Origin: Paracoccus lichenicola
Lineage (GTDB): Bacteria; Pseudomonadota; Alphaproteobacteria; Rhodobacterales; Rhodobacteraceae
Assembly: GCF_009708075.1 (NCBI RefSeq)
Contig: NZ_WMBT01000006.1
Span: forward strand, 1-64,000
Length of the DNA stretch: 64,000 nucleotides
Direction of reading: 5' to 3'
The number at the start of each line of letters is the position of its first letter. Within the stretch, counting starts at the first letter, position 1. Below, piece after piece: positions 43,048 to 53,587 of the stretch. The notes below the pieces were generated by a model. It saw nothing but the letters and a program-made list of their open reading frames with translations, was not told where the DNA came from and did no database searches. The translations under genes were made by a program, and so were the position numbers.

Positions 43048-44448
43048 TTAACCTAATATGACGCCCGGATTCATGATCCCCGCCGGGTCCAGCGCGTCCT
43101 TGATCGCGCGCATCGCGGCCAGCCGCGCGGGATCGCCCCATTCGGCCAGCTCCGCCGCCTTCAGCCGCCCGACCCCGTGTTCCGCCGAGAACGACCCGCC
43201 GCGCGCCACGACCATCTCGTGCACCGCCCGCGACAGGGCACGCCGAACCCCGTCATAGGCGTCGCGGGTCTTCCCCTGGACCGGGAACAGGTTGAAATGC
43301 AGGTTGCCGTCGCCCAGGTGGCCGAAGCAATTGATGCGCAGGTCCGCCATGCCCGCCAGCACCGCGCTGCAATCGCGGATGAAGCGGGCGATTTCCGACA
43401 GGGGCAGGCTGATGTCGTGGCTGGCGATGGCGCCGATGTGGCGGTTGGCTTCGGGGATGGTTTCGCGGATGGCCCACAGATCGGCGGCCTGCTGGCCGGA
43501 CCGGGCGATCACGCCGTCGTGGACCAGGCCCGCCTCGGCGGCGTCCGTGAACAGGCCCTCAAGGGCGGCGTCGGCGGAAAGGCCGGAAGGCAGGCCAACC
43601 TCGATCAGGACCAGCCAGTCGGGGCAATCGGCGAAGGGTTGGCGCAGGTCGGGGAAGGCCGCGTCCAGGAAGCGCAGCCCCTCGCCCGAGATCAGCTCGA
43701 AGGCCGTCACGCCGCCCGCCATCCGGGCCTGCGCCAGCGACAGCAGGGTCAGCGCGGCCTCGGGCGATTCCACGACCAGCATGGCGACTCCGATTTCGGC
43801 AGGCACCGGGGCCAGCACCAGGGAGGCGGCGGTGATGATGCCCAACGTGCCCTCGGCCCCGATCAGCAGGTCGCGGATGTCGTAGCCGGTGTTGTCCTTT
43901 CGCAGGCGCTTGAGGTCATGCATGACCTGGCCCTGCGGCAAGACGGCCTCGACCCCCAGGCACAGGGCGCGAGCGTTGCCGTAGCGCAGCACGTTCACCC
44001 CGCCCGCATTGGTGGCCAAGACGCCCCCCAACTGCGCCGTTCCGCCCGAGGCCAGCGCCAGGGGGAACTGCCGCCCGACCTTGGCTGCGGCATCGCGCAC
44101 CTGGTGCAGGGTGGCGCCCGCCTCGGCCACGATCACGCCTTCCTCGGGGTAAACCGCGCGGATGGCGGTCATCCGTTCCAGCGACAGCAGCAGGGGCATG
44201 GTGCCATCAGACATCACCTGCCCGCCCACCAGGCCCGTGCCGCCGCCGCGCGGGACGATGGGCACGCCCGCATTGGCGCAGGCGCGGACCACCGCCGCGA
44301 CCTCCTCGACCGTGCGGGGGGCCGCGACCAGGCCCGCCCGGCCCTTGTAGCGGCCGCGCGGTTCTTCCAGATAGGCAGGGCCGATCTCCCGCAGCACGCC
44401 GAGGGGCAGCAGGGGGGCAAGGGCATCGGTGGCGTCGTTCAGCATCAT
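43048..44448 (-). CDS. FAD-binding oxidase (GlcD/D-2-hydroxyacid dehydrogenase type)
   Basis: A 466-residue VAO-family flavoprotein. The PCMH FAD domain (about 35-220) has PRTVEEVAAVVRAC, VPRGGGTGLVGGQV (about 62-75) and GGVLATNAGGVNVLRYGN, and the C-terminal FAD-oxidase domain has NCFGHLGDGNLHFN and EHGVGRLK. It oxidises a D-2-hydroxyacid such as D-lactate, glycolate or D-2-hydroxyglutarate; the exact substrate is open. A second ATG one codon later (44445) fits the AAGGGGA site slightly better. It is downstream of a GNAT gene in the same direction. Confidence 0.88.
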   Translation of the reverse strand: MMLNDATDALAPLLPLGVLREIGPAYLEEPRGRYKGRAGLVAAPRTVEEVAAVVRACANAGVPIVPRGGGTGLVGGQVMSDGTMPLLLSLERMTAIRAVYPEEGVIVAEAGATLHQVRDAAAKVGRQFPLALASGGTAQLGGVLATNAGGVNVLRYGNARALCLGVEAVLPQGQVMHDLKRLRKDNTGYDIRDLLIGAEGTLGIITAASLVLAPVPAEIGVAMLVVESPEAALTLLSLAQARMAGGVTAFELISGEGLRFLDAAFPDLRQPFADCPDWLVLIEVGLPSGLSADAALEGLFTDAAEAGLVHDGVIARSGQQAADLWAIRETIPEANRHIGAIASHDISLPLSEIARFIRDCSAVLAGMADLRINCFGHLGDGNLHFNLFPVQGKTRDAYDGVRRALSRAVHEMVVARGGSFSAEHGVGRLKAAELAEWGDPARLAAMRAIKDALDPAGIMNPGVILG

Positions 44449-44454
44449 TTCCCC

Positions 44455-45036
44455 TTACCGGGCGTCGGTTCGGCCGCGCCGGTCGCTGCGCAGGTTGGCG
44501 TAAAGCACGTGGTTGCGCCACCGCCCGTCGATCTGAAGATAGCTTTGGGCGACGCCCTCGTACTTGAAGCCCGACTTTTCCAGCACCCCGCGGGATGCCG
44601 CGTTTTCCGGCAGGCAGGCGGCCTCGATCCGCGACAGGTCCAAGGCGGTGAAGGCGTGGTGGACCAGCACCCCGATGGCTTCGCGCATGTAGCCCTGGCG
44701 GGCGAAGTCCTGGCCGATCCAATAGCCGATGGTGCCCGATTGCGCGGGGCCGCGGCGGATGTTGTCCAGCGTGATCGCGCCCAGCAGCACGCCGTCGCGG
44801 CGCACCAGGAACAAGGGCAGCGCGGTGCCGCCCCGGCTGGCGCGGGCCGCCCAATAGACACGGTTGACGAAGCTCTTGCGCGTCAGGTGGTCGGGCGACC
44901 AGACGGGCTCCCACGGCGTCAGGAAGTCGCGGCTGGACTGGCGCAGCGACACCCAGGCGTGGAAATCCGTATGGGCAGGCAGGCGCAGCACGATCCGTTC
45001 GGTTTCCAACCTGACGGGTCGCGGGCGCAGGAACAT
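44455..45036 (-). CDS. RimJ/RimL-type N-acetyltransferase
   Basis: A 193-residue GNAT protein of the RimJ/RimL branch, which acetylates N-terminal amines of ribosomal or other proteins. It shows RLETERIVLRLPAHTDFHAW at the start, IGYWIGQDFARQGYMREAIG (about 101-120, including the acetyl-CoA loop) and the LPENAASRGVLEKSGFKYEG motif (about 143-162). Its start shares one base with the M16 peptidase stop. Confidence 0.87.
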   Translation of the reverse strand: MFLRPRPVRLETERIVLRLPAHTDFHAWVSLRQSSRDFLTPWEPVWSPDHLTRKSFVNRVYWAARASRGGTALPLFLVRRDGVLLGAITLDNIRRGPAQSGTIGYWIGQDFARQGYMREAIGVLVHHAFTALDLSRIEAACLPENAASRGVLEKSGFKYEGVAQSYLQIDGRWRNHVLYANLRSDRRGRTDAR

Positions 45037-46310
45037 CAGGCGGCGAGCCGTTCGGCCAGGGCGCCCAACGCAGGTGCGGCCTTGACGGGGCCGTAAAGCG
45101 CCAGCGCGGGCCGGGCCTGCCCGATCAGGGTTTCGGCATGGGCGCGCACCTCGGTCACGGTGACGGCGGCGATGCGGTCCGCGACCTCGGCGGCGTCGGG
45201 CACCCGGCCCCAGATCGCCAGGGTCCGCGCCATGCGCTCGGCCTGGGCGGACGGGCTTTCCAGCGACATCAGCAGGCTGGCGCGCAGCTGCGCCTTGGCA
45301 CGGGCGACCTCGGCCTCGGACATGTCGGTTGCGGCGCGCTTCATCTCGTCGATGGTCAGGTTCGACAGGTCGGCCACGTCATCGGCCCCGGTGCCGGCAT
45401 AGATGGTCAGCATCCCGGTATCGTCGTGAAAGCCCGACTGGGCAAAGATCGTGTAGCACAGCCCCCGCTCCTCTCGGATCTTCTGGAACAGGCGGGACGA
45501 CATGCCCCCGCCCAGGGCCGAGGAGAAAATCTGCGCGGCATAGAAATCGTCCGCCAGATAGCCCGGCCCTTCCAGCGCCAGGGCGAAATGCGCCTGTTCC
45601 AGCCGCTTGACCTTGCGGGTTTCCAGGCCCTGCCAGCGCGCGGCCTCTCTCGGGGCTTGCGCGATGGGGGCCAGATGGCCGAAGGCGCGTTCGGCCAGGC
45701 GCACGATGCGGTCGCGATCGACGGCCCCTGCCGCAGCCACGATCATCTGGCCGGGACCATAGTTTTCGGCAACGAAGCCCGCGAGATCCGCGCGGCCGAA
45801 GCTGCTGACGCGTTCCGCCGGACCCAGGATGGTGCGGCCCATCGGCTGGTTCGGATAGGCGGCCTCTTGCAGCCAGTCGAAGATGATGTCGTCGGGCGTG
45901 TCCATCGACTGCCCGATTTCCTGCAGGATCACGCCGCGCTCGACCTCGATCTCGCGTTCGTCGAAGACCGGGTTCAGCACGATGTCGGACATCACGTCGA
46001 AGGCCAGATCGACATCACCCTCCAGCACGCGGACGTAATAGGCCGTCGCGTCGCGCGAGGTATAGGCGTTGATATAGCCGCCCACATCCTCGATGGCTTC
46101 CGCGATCTGCAGGGCGGTGCGGGTCGCGGTGCCCTTGAAGGCCATGTGCTCCAGGAAATGCGCGATGCCGTTCTGTTCCGGGCGTTCGTTGCGCCCGCCT
46201 GCGTTGACCCAGATGCCCAGGGCGGTGGAATGCAGCCCCGGCATCAGGCGCGTGGCGATGCGCAAACCGTTGGGCAGGGTCGTGACGTGCAGGTTGGGGT
46301 CTTGGTTCAC
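45036..46310 (-). CDS. M16 family zinc peptidase
   Basis: A 424-residue M16B peptidase resembling the beta subunit of mitochondrial processing peptidase. The inverted zinc motif HFLEH (51-55) with the distal glutamate E131 (VERGVILQEIG) is intact, so this should be catalytic. The C-terminal half has the glycine-rich GGGMSSRLFQKIREERGLCY typical of the family. It starts with GTG, and this start overlaps the thrC stop (GTGA). In Rhodobacteraceae it commonly follows thrC. Confidence 0.92.
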   Translation of the reverse strand: MNQDPNLHVTTLPNGLRIATRLMPGLHSTALGIWVNAGGRNERPEQNGIAHFLEHMAFKGTATRTALQIAEAIEDVGGYINAYTSRDATAYYVRVLEGDVDLAFDVMSDIVLNPVFDEREIEVERGVILQEIGQSMDTPDDIIFDWLQEAAYPNQPMGRTILGPAERVSSFGRADLAGFVAENYGPGQMIVAAAGAVDRDRIVRLAERAFGHLAPIAQAPREAARWQGLETRKVKRLEQAHFALALEGPGYLADDFYAAQIFSSALGGGMSSRLFQKIREERGLCYTIFAQSGFHDDTGMLTIYAGTGADDVADLSNLTIDEMKRAATDMSEAEVARAKAQLRASLLMSLESPSAQAERMARTLAIWGRVPDAAEVADRIAAVTVTEVRAHAETLIGQARPALALYGPVKAAPALGALAERLAA

Positions 46311-47689
46311 TGGGTTCTCCGGTCAAGGATCAGCGACTTAAGCCCCGACACGTCGTTTTCAACCCGCGTGACGCGTTCCGGCAGGTCGAACAGGGTCTGC
46401 ATGTGCGGCGGCAGAGGGGGACGGATGCCGATGGCGGCTTCCACCGCGTCGGGGAACTTGGCCGGATGGGCGGTCGCCAGCGTCACCATGGGCACGCCGG
46501 GTTCGACGTGCCGGCGCGCGACGGCCACGCCGATGGCGCTGTGGGGGCAGAGGATTTCGCCCGTCTCGTGGCGGATGGTGCGGATCATCGCCAAGGTTTC
46601 ATCCTCGGACACGCGGCCCGACAGGTAGTGCTCGCGCAGGGCCTGCAGCGCGCCCTGGCTGATGGTGAAGCCGCCCGCTTTCAGCTCGTTCATCAGTTGC
46701 CCGATGGCCCCCGCATCCCCGCCATAGGCCCCATACAGCGCGCGTTCGAAGTTGGAGCTGACCTGGATGTCCATCGACGGGCTGATGGACGGCTCGACCG
46801 TGCCCACCCGGTATTCGCCGGTGGTCAGTGCGCGGTGCAGGATGTCGTTCTGGTTCGTCGCCACGATCAGCCGCCGGATCGGCAGGCCCATGGCGCGGGC
46901 GACGGACCCCGCGAAGATGTCGCCGAAATTGCCGGTCGGCACGGTGAAGTCCGTCGGGCGCATCCCCAGGCTGGCGACGGCGGTGAAGTAATAGACGATC
47001 TGCGCCACCACGCGCGCCCAGTTGATGCTGTTGACGCCCGCAAGCCCCACGGTGTCGCGGAAGGCGTGGTCGTTGAACAGATCCTTCAGCCGCGCCTGGC
47101 AGTCGTCGAAATGCCCGGTCACGGCCAGCGCGTGGACGTTGGCCGCGTCGGGTGTGGTCATCTGGCGGCGCTGAACCTCGGACACGCGGCCATGGGGGAA
47201 CATGATGAACACGTCCACGTTGTCGATGCCCTTGAAGGCCTCGATGGCCGCGGACCCCGTATCGCCCGAGGTCGCGCCGACGATGGTGATGCGCTGGCCG
47301 GACCGCTTCAACGCAATCTCGAACAGCTGCGCGATCAGCTGCATCGCGAAGTCCTTGAAGGCCAGGGTCGGGCCGTGGAACAGCTCCAGCAGGTGATGGC
47401 CGGGGGCAAGCTGGCGCAAGGGGGCCTTGGCCGCGTGTTCGATCCGGGCATAGGCGCGGTCGATGGCGCCGCGCAGTTCCTCGTCGGTGAAACTGTCGCC
47501 GGTAAAGGGGCGGATGACGCGGAAGGCCACGTCCTCGTAGGACGACCCGTCCAGGTCGTGCAGCGCCGAGAATGCCGGGATCGTCTCGGGCAGGTATAAT
47601 CCGCCGTCGCGGGCCAGCCCCGACAGCATCGCCCCTTCAAAATCCAGCACCGGGGCCTTTCCCCGCGTCGAGACGTAGCGCATCCGCAT
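46307..47689 (-). CDS. thrC: Threonine synthase
   Basis: PLP enzyme converting O-phosphohomoserine to threonine. The 460-residue protein has RYVSTRGKAPVLDFEGAMLS at the start, the PLP lysine in GPTLAFKDFA (K112), GATSGDTGSAA and HALAVTGHFDDCQ, and fits the longer class of threonine synthases. ATG codons at 47689 and 47683 are both possible. It lies between surf1 (4 bases upstream) and the M16 gene. Confidence 0.95.
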   Translation of the reverse strand: MRMRYVSTRGKAPVLDFEGAMLSGLARDGGLYLPETIPAFSALHDLDGSSYEDVAFRVIRPFTGDSFTDEELRGAIDRAYARIEHAAKAPLRQLAPGHHLLELFHGPTLAFKDFAMQLIAQLFEIALKRSGQRITIVGATSGDTGSAAIEAFKGIDNVDVFIMFPHGRVSEVQRRQMTTPDAANVHALAVTGHFDDCQARLKDLFNDHAFRDTVGLAGVNSINWARVVAQIVYYFTAVASLGMRPTDFTVPTGNFGDIFAGSVARAMGLPIRRLIVATNQNDILHRALTTGEYRVGTVEPSISPSMDIQVSSNFERALYGAYGGDAGAIGQLMNELKAGGFTISQGALQALREHYLSGRVSEDETLAMIRTIRHETGEILCPHSAIGVAVARRHVEPGVPMVTLATAHPAKFPDAVEAAIGIRPPLPPHMQTLFDLPERVTRVENDVSGLKSLILDRRTQ

Positions 47690-47693
47690 TCCT

Positions 47694-48365
47694 TCAGTAT
47701 TTCCGCTGCCTGATACGCCAGATCAGGCCGACTGTCATCCCTGCCCAGGTCGCCGCGATCAGGAACCATTGCACGGCATAGGACAGGTGGTTGTTGGGGA
47801 TTCCCTCGATGGCCACCGGGATCGGCTCGATCCCCTGCGCGTCGCCCTCGACGAAGCTGGCGACGACCAGGATCGGTTCGGTGTCCAAGACCCGCGCCAT
47901 GGCGGGCACGTCGCGGGCGAACCAGATGTTCTCGTCCAGGTTCGGCTCGGGCGTGGCGCTGCCCTTTTCGTCGGGCCAATGCAGGTTGCCGCGCACGGTC
48001 AGGCGCACGGGCGGGCGTTCGGCATGGCGCAACTCCTGCGGGACGAATCCCCGGTCCAGCAGGATCGCGCGGCCGTCGTCGGTGACGAAGCGCGACACGA
48101 TTTGGTAGCCGCCGCCCTGTTCCCTGGTGCCCGACAGCACGTCGATCTCGGTCCCGGTGGTGGTGCCGCTGACGGTCACGGGCAGGTATTTCATCGACGG
48201 ATCGACCGTGGCGGGCAAGGGCACGGGTGCGGCCTCGATGCTGGCCTGGATTTCGGCCAGCATCCCTTCCTTCCACTCCATCCGGCGCAGCTGCCACAGG
48301 CCAAGCTGGACCAGGATGGCGCAGCCGACGATGCCGAGGATCAGGGGAAACAGGATGCGGCGCAT
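47694..48365 (-). CDS. SURF1 family cytochrome oxidase assembly protein
   Basis: A 223-residue SURF1/Shy1 protein that helps insert heme a into subunit I of aa3 oxidase. It has membrane helices at each end (about 4-22 and 198-216), the N-terminal LGLWQLRRMEWKEGMLAEI and the periplasmic core with VDPSMKYLPVTVSGT and LLDRGFVP. It sits beyond the ctaE terminator, next to the cta operon it serves. Confidence 0.9.
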   Translation of the reverse strand: MRRILFPLILGIVGCAILVQLGLWQLRRMEWKEGMLAEIQASIEAAPVPLPATVDPSMKYLPVTVSGTTTGTEIDVLSGTREQGGGYQIVSRFVTDDGRAILLDRGFVPQELRHAERPPVRLTVRGNLHWPDEKGSATPEPNLDENIWFARDVPAMARVLDTEPILVVASFVEGDAQGIEPIPVAIEGIPNNHLSYAVQWFLIAATWAGMTVGLIWRIRQRKY

Positions 48366-48385
48366 GAAGATAAAGCCAGTCGCAA

Positions 48386-48415
48386 AGAAAAACGCGCGGG
48401 GCCATCCCCGCGCGT
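48386..48415 (-). terminator. Rho-independent terminator of the cta operon
   Basis: On the minus strand ACGCGCGGGG (48415-48406) pairs with CCCCGCGCGT (48401-48392) around four bases, then runs into TTTTCTTT. It lies 23 bases after the ctaE stop and before surf1, so surf1 needs read-through or its own promoter. Confidence 0.85.
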
Positions 48416-48437
48416 CGCATGTCGGACCCTGCGGGGA

Positions 48438-49268
48438 TCAGCTGCCCCAGACATAGACCACGGCGAACAGGAACAGCCAGACCACATCGACGAAGTGCCA
48501 GTACCAGGCCGCGGCCTCGAAGCCGATATGCTTGTCCTGGTCCATCTGGCCGTTCATCAGGCGCAGCAGGCAGACGGCCAGGAAAATGGTCCCGATGATG
48601 ACGTGAACGCCATGGAAGCCCGTGGCCAGATAAAAGGCGCTGGCATAGGCGGTATCGGCCAGACCGAAGGCCGCATGGCTGTATTCGTAGGCCTGCAGGA
48701 TCGAGAAGACGACGCCCAGGATCACCGCCACGATCAGGCCGTTGATGGTGGTCTTGCGGTCGTTGTCATGCACCAGCGCATGGTGCGCCCAGGTCACGGC
48801 CACACCCGACAACAGCAGGATCAGCGTGTTGATGAAGGGCAGGTGCCAGGGGTCGAAGGTCACGATCCCCTCGGGCGGCCAGACGCCGTCCTTGATGGGG
48901 CTTTCCGGTCCCATCGGATACAGCGCCTGCTTGATGAAGTTCCAGAACCAGGCGGTGAAGAACATCACCTCGGAGATGATGAACAGGATGAAGCCGTATT
49001 GCAGGCCGATCCGCACCACGGGGGTGTGGTCGCCCGCCTGGCTTTCGCGGACCACGTCGGCCCACCAGCTGTACATCACGTAAAGGACGCCGGCGAAGCC
49101 GATCAGGAACAGCCAGGGGCCGTTGACCGGGATGCCCAGCAGGTGGACTTCGTCCGCGTGCATCCAGCCCACCGCGCCATACAGCATCAGGAAGGCCGAG
49201 ATCGCTGCGACGAAGGGCCAGATCGACGGCGGAAGGATGTGGTAATCGTGGTTCTTTGCGTGCGCCAT
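48438..49268 (-). CDS. ctaE: Cytochrome c oxidase subunit III
   Basis: Seven-helix subunit of aa3-type oxidase. The 276-residue protein starts [19 protein letters not shown], has [18 protein letters not shown] with the conserved acidic/aromatic residues, [20 protein letters not shown] and the end [20 protein letters not shown]. The open frame reaches further upstream, but the ATG at 49268 gives the normal N-terminus. Last gene of ctaC-ctaB-small ORF-ctaG-ctaE. Confidence 0.97.
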   Translation of the reverse strand: MAHAKNHDYHILPPSIWPFVAAISAFLMLYGAVGWMHADEVHLLGIPVNGPWLFLIGFAGVLYVMYSWWADVVRESQAGDHTPVVRIGLQYGFILFIISEVMFFTAWFWNFIKQALYPMGPESPIKDGVWPPEGIVTFDPWHLPFINTLILLLSGVAVTWAHHALVHDNDRKTTINGLIVAVILGVVFSILQAYEYSHAAFGLADTAYASAFYLATGFHGVHVIIGTIFLAVCLLRLMNGQMDQDKHIGFEAAAWYWHFVDVVWLFLFAVVYVWGS

Positions 49269-49296
49269 GAGCTGTCCCCGTCGGCTCCTTCTGTGT

Positions 49297-49872
49297 TCAG
49301 TTGACGTTGGCGGCCGGGGCGGCGTCAAGCGCCGCCTGTTTCGGCTCGGTCCGGTGGAAGGTATAGGACAGGGTGATGTCCCTGATCCAGGACGCGTCGC
49401 GGTCGCCCACCAGCTCGGGATCGACGAAGAAGCTGACCGGCATCTCGATCCGCTCGCCGGGCTGCAAGGTCTGCTCGGTGAAGCAGAAGCATTCGATCTT
49501 GTCGAAGTAATAGCCCGCCACTTCCGGCGCGACGTTATAGCTGGCCGTGCCCGTCACGGCCACGTCGGAATTGTTCACGGCCTCGTAGAAGGCAAGGCCC
49601 GTTTCGCCGATCTTCAGCTCCATGCTGGTCTGCATCGGCCGGAACGTCCAGTCGAGGTTCGGATCCACATTGGCGTCGAAGCGGACGCGGATCACCTCGT
49701 CCAAGACCGTGTCCGACCCTGTCTGCGACACCTGCGTGGTGCCGCCATAGCCGGTGACGCGGCAGAACCAGTCATAGAAGGGCACGGCGGCCCAGGCCAG
49801 CGCGCCCATGGTCAGGACGACCGCGACCAGGGCGGTGACGGTCTTGCCCTCGGGCGACATGCGGCGGCTCAT
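49297..49872 (-). CDS. ctaG: Cytochrome c oxidase assembly protein CtaG (Cox11)
   Basis: Copper chaperone for the CuB site of oxidase subunit I. The 191-residue protein has one N-terminal membrane helix (about 10-30), the [18 protein letters not shown] segment and the copper-binding [12 protein letters not shown] (CxC) near residue 122, then the [11 protein letters not shown] motif. The ATG at 49872 overlaps the stop of the small ORF (ATGA). Confidence 0.96.
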   Translation of the reverse strand: MSRRMSPEGKTVTALVAVVLTMGALAWAAVPFYDWFCRVTGYGGTTQVSQTGSDTVLDEVIRVRFDANVDPNLDWTFRPMQTSMELKIGETGLAFYEAVNNSDVAVTGTASYNVAPEVAGYYFDKIECFCFTEQTLQPGERIEMPVSFFVDPELVGDRDASWIRDITLSYTFHRTEPKQAALDAAPAANVN

Positions 49873-50069
49873 CGGGCGGCCTCCGGCTGCTCGGGCGGCA
49901 GGACGGACACGCGGGGCTGGTGGTCGAAGGCCTCCATCATGTCGCCCTGCTGGACCTTCACGACCGTCAGGCCGAAGACCAGCGCGACGAAACACGCCAG
50001 GACGGCGGCCAGGCCGACATTGCGCGACCGGCGGCGGCGGTGGATCTCGTGTTCGGCGTTCAAGGGCAT
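49869..50069 (-). CDS. Small membrane protein of the cta operon (CoxF-like)
   Basis: A 66-residue protein with a basic start ([17 protein letters not shown]), one membrane helix (about 19-38, [20 protein letters not shown]) and a short outer tail. A small ORF of this type lies between ctaB and ctaG in Paracoccus and Rhodobacter cta operons. Its role in oxidase assembly is not established. The start at 50069 shares one base with the ctaB stop (TGATG); the longer frame from 50084 would overlap ctaB more deeply. Confidence 0.75.
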   Translation of the reverse strand: MPLNAEHEIHRRRRSRNVGLAAVLACFVALVFGLTVVKVQQGDMMEAFDHQPRVSVLPPEQPEAAR

Positions 50070-50986
50070 CACCACGTCCCCCACAGGTTCTGAGCCAGCA
50101 ACGCGACGAAATGCAGGAACAGGTAATAAAGCGACAGCTTGAAGACACGCCTTTCCACGGCATAGCCGTCGGCGAGTGCCGCATCCTCGGACCGGCGCAG
50201 GATCTGCCAGCCGCCATGGATGAACAGCGCGTTCAGCACGACCGACGCCGCAAGATAGATCGGTCCGCCGACCGATGTCAGCCCCAGCCAGATCGCGAAG
50301 GGCGCCAGCACCAGCGTATAGGCGAAGATGTGGCGGCGCGTCGCGGGGCGGCCATGGGTGACGGTCAGCATCGGCACCTGGGCCTCGTGATAGTCCGACT
50401 TCATGAACAGCGCCAGCGCCCAGAAATGCGGCGGCGTCCAGAAGAAGATCAGCGCGAACATCAGAAGCGATTCGATGCTGATGCCACCGGTGGCGCAGGC
50501 CCAGCCGATCATCGGGGGGAAAGCGCCCGCCGCGCCGCCGATCACGATGTTCTGCGGCGTCCAGCGTTTCAGCCAGATCGTATAGACGACGGCATAGAAG
50601 AAGATCGTGAAGGCCAGGAAACCCGCCGCGAACCAGTTCGCCGCCAGTCCCAGCATCATCACCGCGAATCCCGCCAGGATCAGGCCCAGCGACAGCGCGG
50701 CATTGCCGTCGATCCGGCCTGCCGGGATCGGACGGCCTTGCGTGCGCCGCATCACCGCATCGATGTCGGCGTCATACCACATGTTCAGCGCACCCGAGGC
50801 CCCGCCGCCAAGCGCGATGAACAGGACCGAGCAGAAGGCGATGAACGGATGCACATCGACCGGCGCGACCCACAGGCCCACGAAGGCCGTGAAGACGACC
50901 AGCGACATCACCCGCGGCTTGAGCAGCGCGACGAAGTCGCGGAACTCGGCCTCGGGGGCGCCTTCATAGGTGTTGATGTCGGTCAT
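50069..50986 (-). CDS. ctaB: Protoheme IX farnesyltransferase (heme O synthase)
   Basis: Membrane prenyltransferase making heme O, the precursor of heme A, for aa3 oxidase. The 305-residue protein has [20 protein letters not shown], the Asp-rich prenyl-diphosphate motif [20 protein letters not shown] (about 89-108) and [14 protein letters not shown], with about nine helices. The ATG at 50986 (MTDINTYEG) is chosen over the longer open frame. It lies 37 bases after ctaC. Confidence 0.96.
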   Translation of the reverse strand: MTDINTYEGAPEAEFRDFVALLKPRVMSLVVFTAFVGLWVAPVDVHPFIAFCSVLFIALGGGASGALNMWYDADIDAVMRRTQGRPIPAGRIDGNAALSLGLILAGFAVMMLGLAANWFAAGFLAFTIFFYAVVYTIWLKRWTPQNIVIGGAAGAFPPMIGWACATGGISIESLLMFALIFFWTPPHFWALALFMKSDYHEAQVPMLTVTHGRPATRRHIFAYTLVLAPFAIWLGLTSVGGPIYLAASVVLNALFIHGGWQILRRSEDAALADGYAVERRVFKLSLYYLFLHFVALLAQNLWGTW

Positions 50987-51023
50987 GTCGTCCGTCTGGC
51001 TTTCTGGCTGGTCCGGGCGCCGG

Positions 51024-51926
51024 TCACTCGGCCCGGGCCACCTGAACGTCGGTTGCGGCCGTTGCGGCGGCGGTTTCCGCGGCCCCCTCCAGGGTGCCGC
51101 CCTGTTCGGCGACCCAGGCGGCATAAACCTCGGGGCTGACCGCCTTCACGACGATCGGCATGTAGGCGTGGTTGATGCCGCACAGTTCGCTGCACTGGCC
51201 GAAATAGACGCCTTCCTGTTCCACGTTGAACCAGGCCTGCGCGATCCGGCCCGGAACGGCGTCCTGCTTGACGGCGAAGGCAGGGATGGTCCAGCTGTGG
51301 ATCACGTCGTTGGCGGTCATCTGCATCAGCACGGTCTGGCCCACGGGCACGACCACGGCATTGTCGGTGGCCAGCAGGTATTCATCCTCGGAATAGCCGT
51401 AATCGGCCAGCTCTTCCTTGGTCAGCATGATCGAATCGAAGCTGATGCCGCTTTCCGGGTATTCGTAGGACCAGTACCACTGGTTGCCGATGGCCTTGAT
51501 CACCACGTCGGGGTCGGCGGGCATTTCCTGCTGGCGGAACAGCAAGGGCAGCGAAAAGGCGCCGATGGTCACCAGGATCAGCACCGGCACCAGCGTCCAG
51601 CCGATCTCCAGCGGAGTGTTGTGCGTGAACCTGGCGGGAACCGGGTTCGAGCGGCTGTTGTAGCGCAGGATCACCGCCAGCAGCAGCAGGCAGACGAAGA
51701 CCGTGACGACGGTGATGATGATCAGCACGAAATGGTCCAGCCACTGCTGGTCGCGCGCCAGTTCCGTCGCGGCGGGCTGGAAGTTCACGCCCCTGGGTTC
51801 CGGCTTGCCGATCGTGGGAAGCTCGCCCAGAACGTCCTGCGCCAAGGCAGAGCTGGCTATCATTCCCGCTGTCGCAAGCCCGGAAGCTGCCGCGACCCCA
51901 CGGCGAATCATCGCTATTGCCATCAT
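51024..51926 (-). CDS. ctaC: Cytochrome c oxidase subunit II
   Basis: Subunit carrying the CuA centre that accepts electrons from cytochrome c. The 300-residue precursor has a signal peptide (about 1-29, ending SALAQ), two membrane helices, the aromatic segment [12 protein letters not shown] and the CuA ligand motif [12 protein letters not shown] (C245, C249, H253, M256). Two adjacent ATG codons (51926, 51923) could start it. First gene of the operon, divergent from tldD. Confidence 0.97.
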   Translation of the reverse strand: MMAIAMIRRGVAAASGLATAGMIASSALAQDVLGELPTIGKPEPRGVNFQPAATELARDQQWLDHFVLIIITVVTVFVCLLLLAVILRYNSRSNPVPARFTHNTPLEIGWTLVPVLILVTIGAFSLPLLFRQQEMPADPDVVIKAIGNQWYWSYEYPESGISFDSIMLTKEELADYGYSEDEYLLATDNAVVVPVGQTVLMQMTANDVIHSWTIPAFAVKQDAVPGRIAQAWFNVEQEGVYFGQCSELCGINHAYMPIVVKAVSPEVYAAWVAEQGGTLEGAAETAAATAATDVQVARAE

Positions 51927-52086
51927 TCCATCCCGTTATCCTGACGCGGCCGCGCGACCGCAGGCGCCCGAGGGCGGCCCTTTTCCTTTAACAATCCCTG
52001 TTCTATGACCATATCTCGACCCCACGGGCAAGTGATACATAAGCCTGCCTTCGCAAAATCCCGGCATCGCGCCGCCGTTTCGGAAG

Positions 52087-53520
<1,434 letters not shown>

Positions 53521-53587
53521 GGGGCCGCTAACCGGTTGTTAACGCCTTCGGGGTAATGCTGATTCCCGGACAAGGGCCGGAGGCAGC

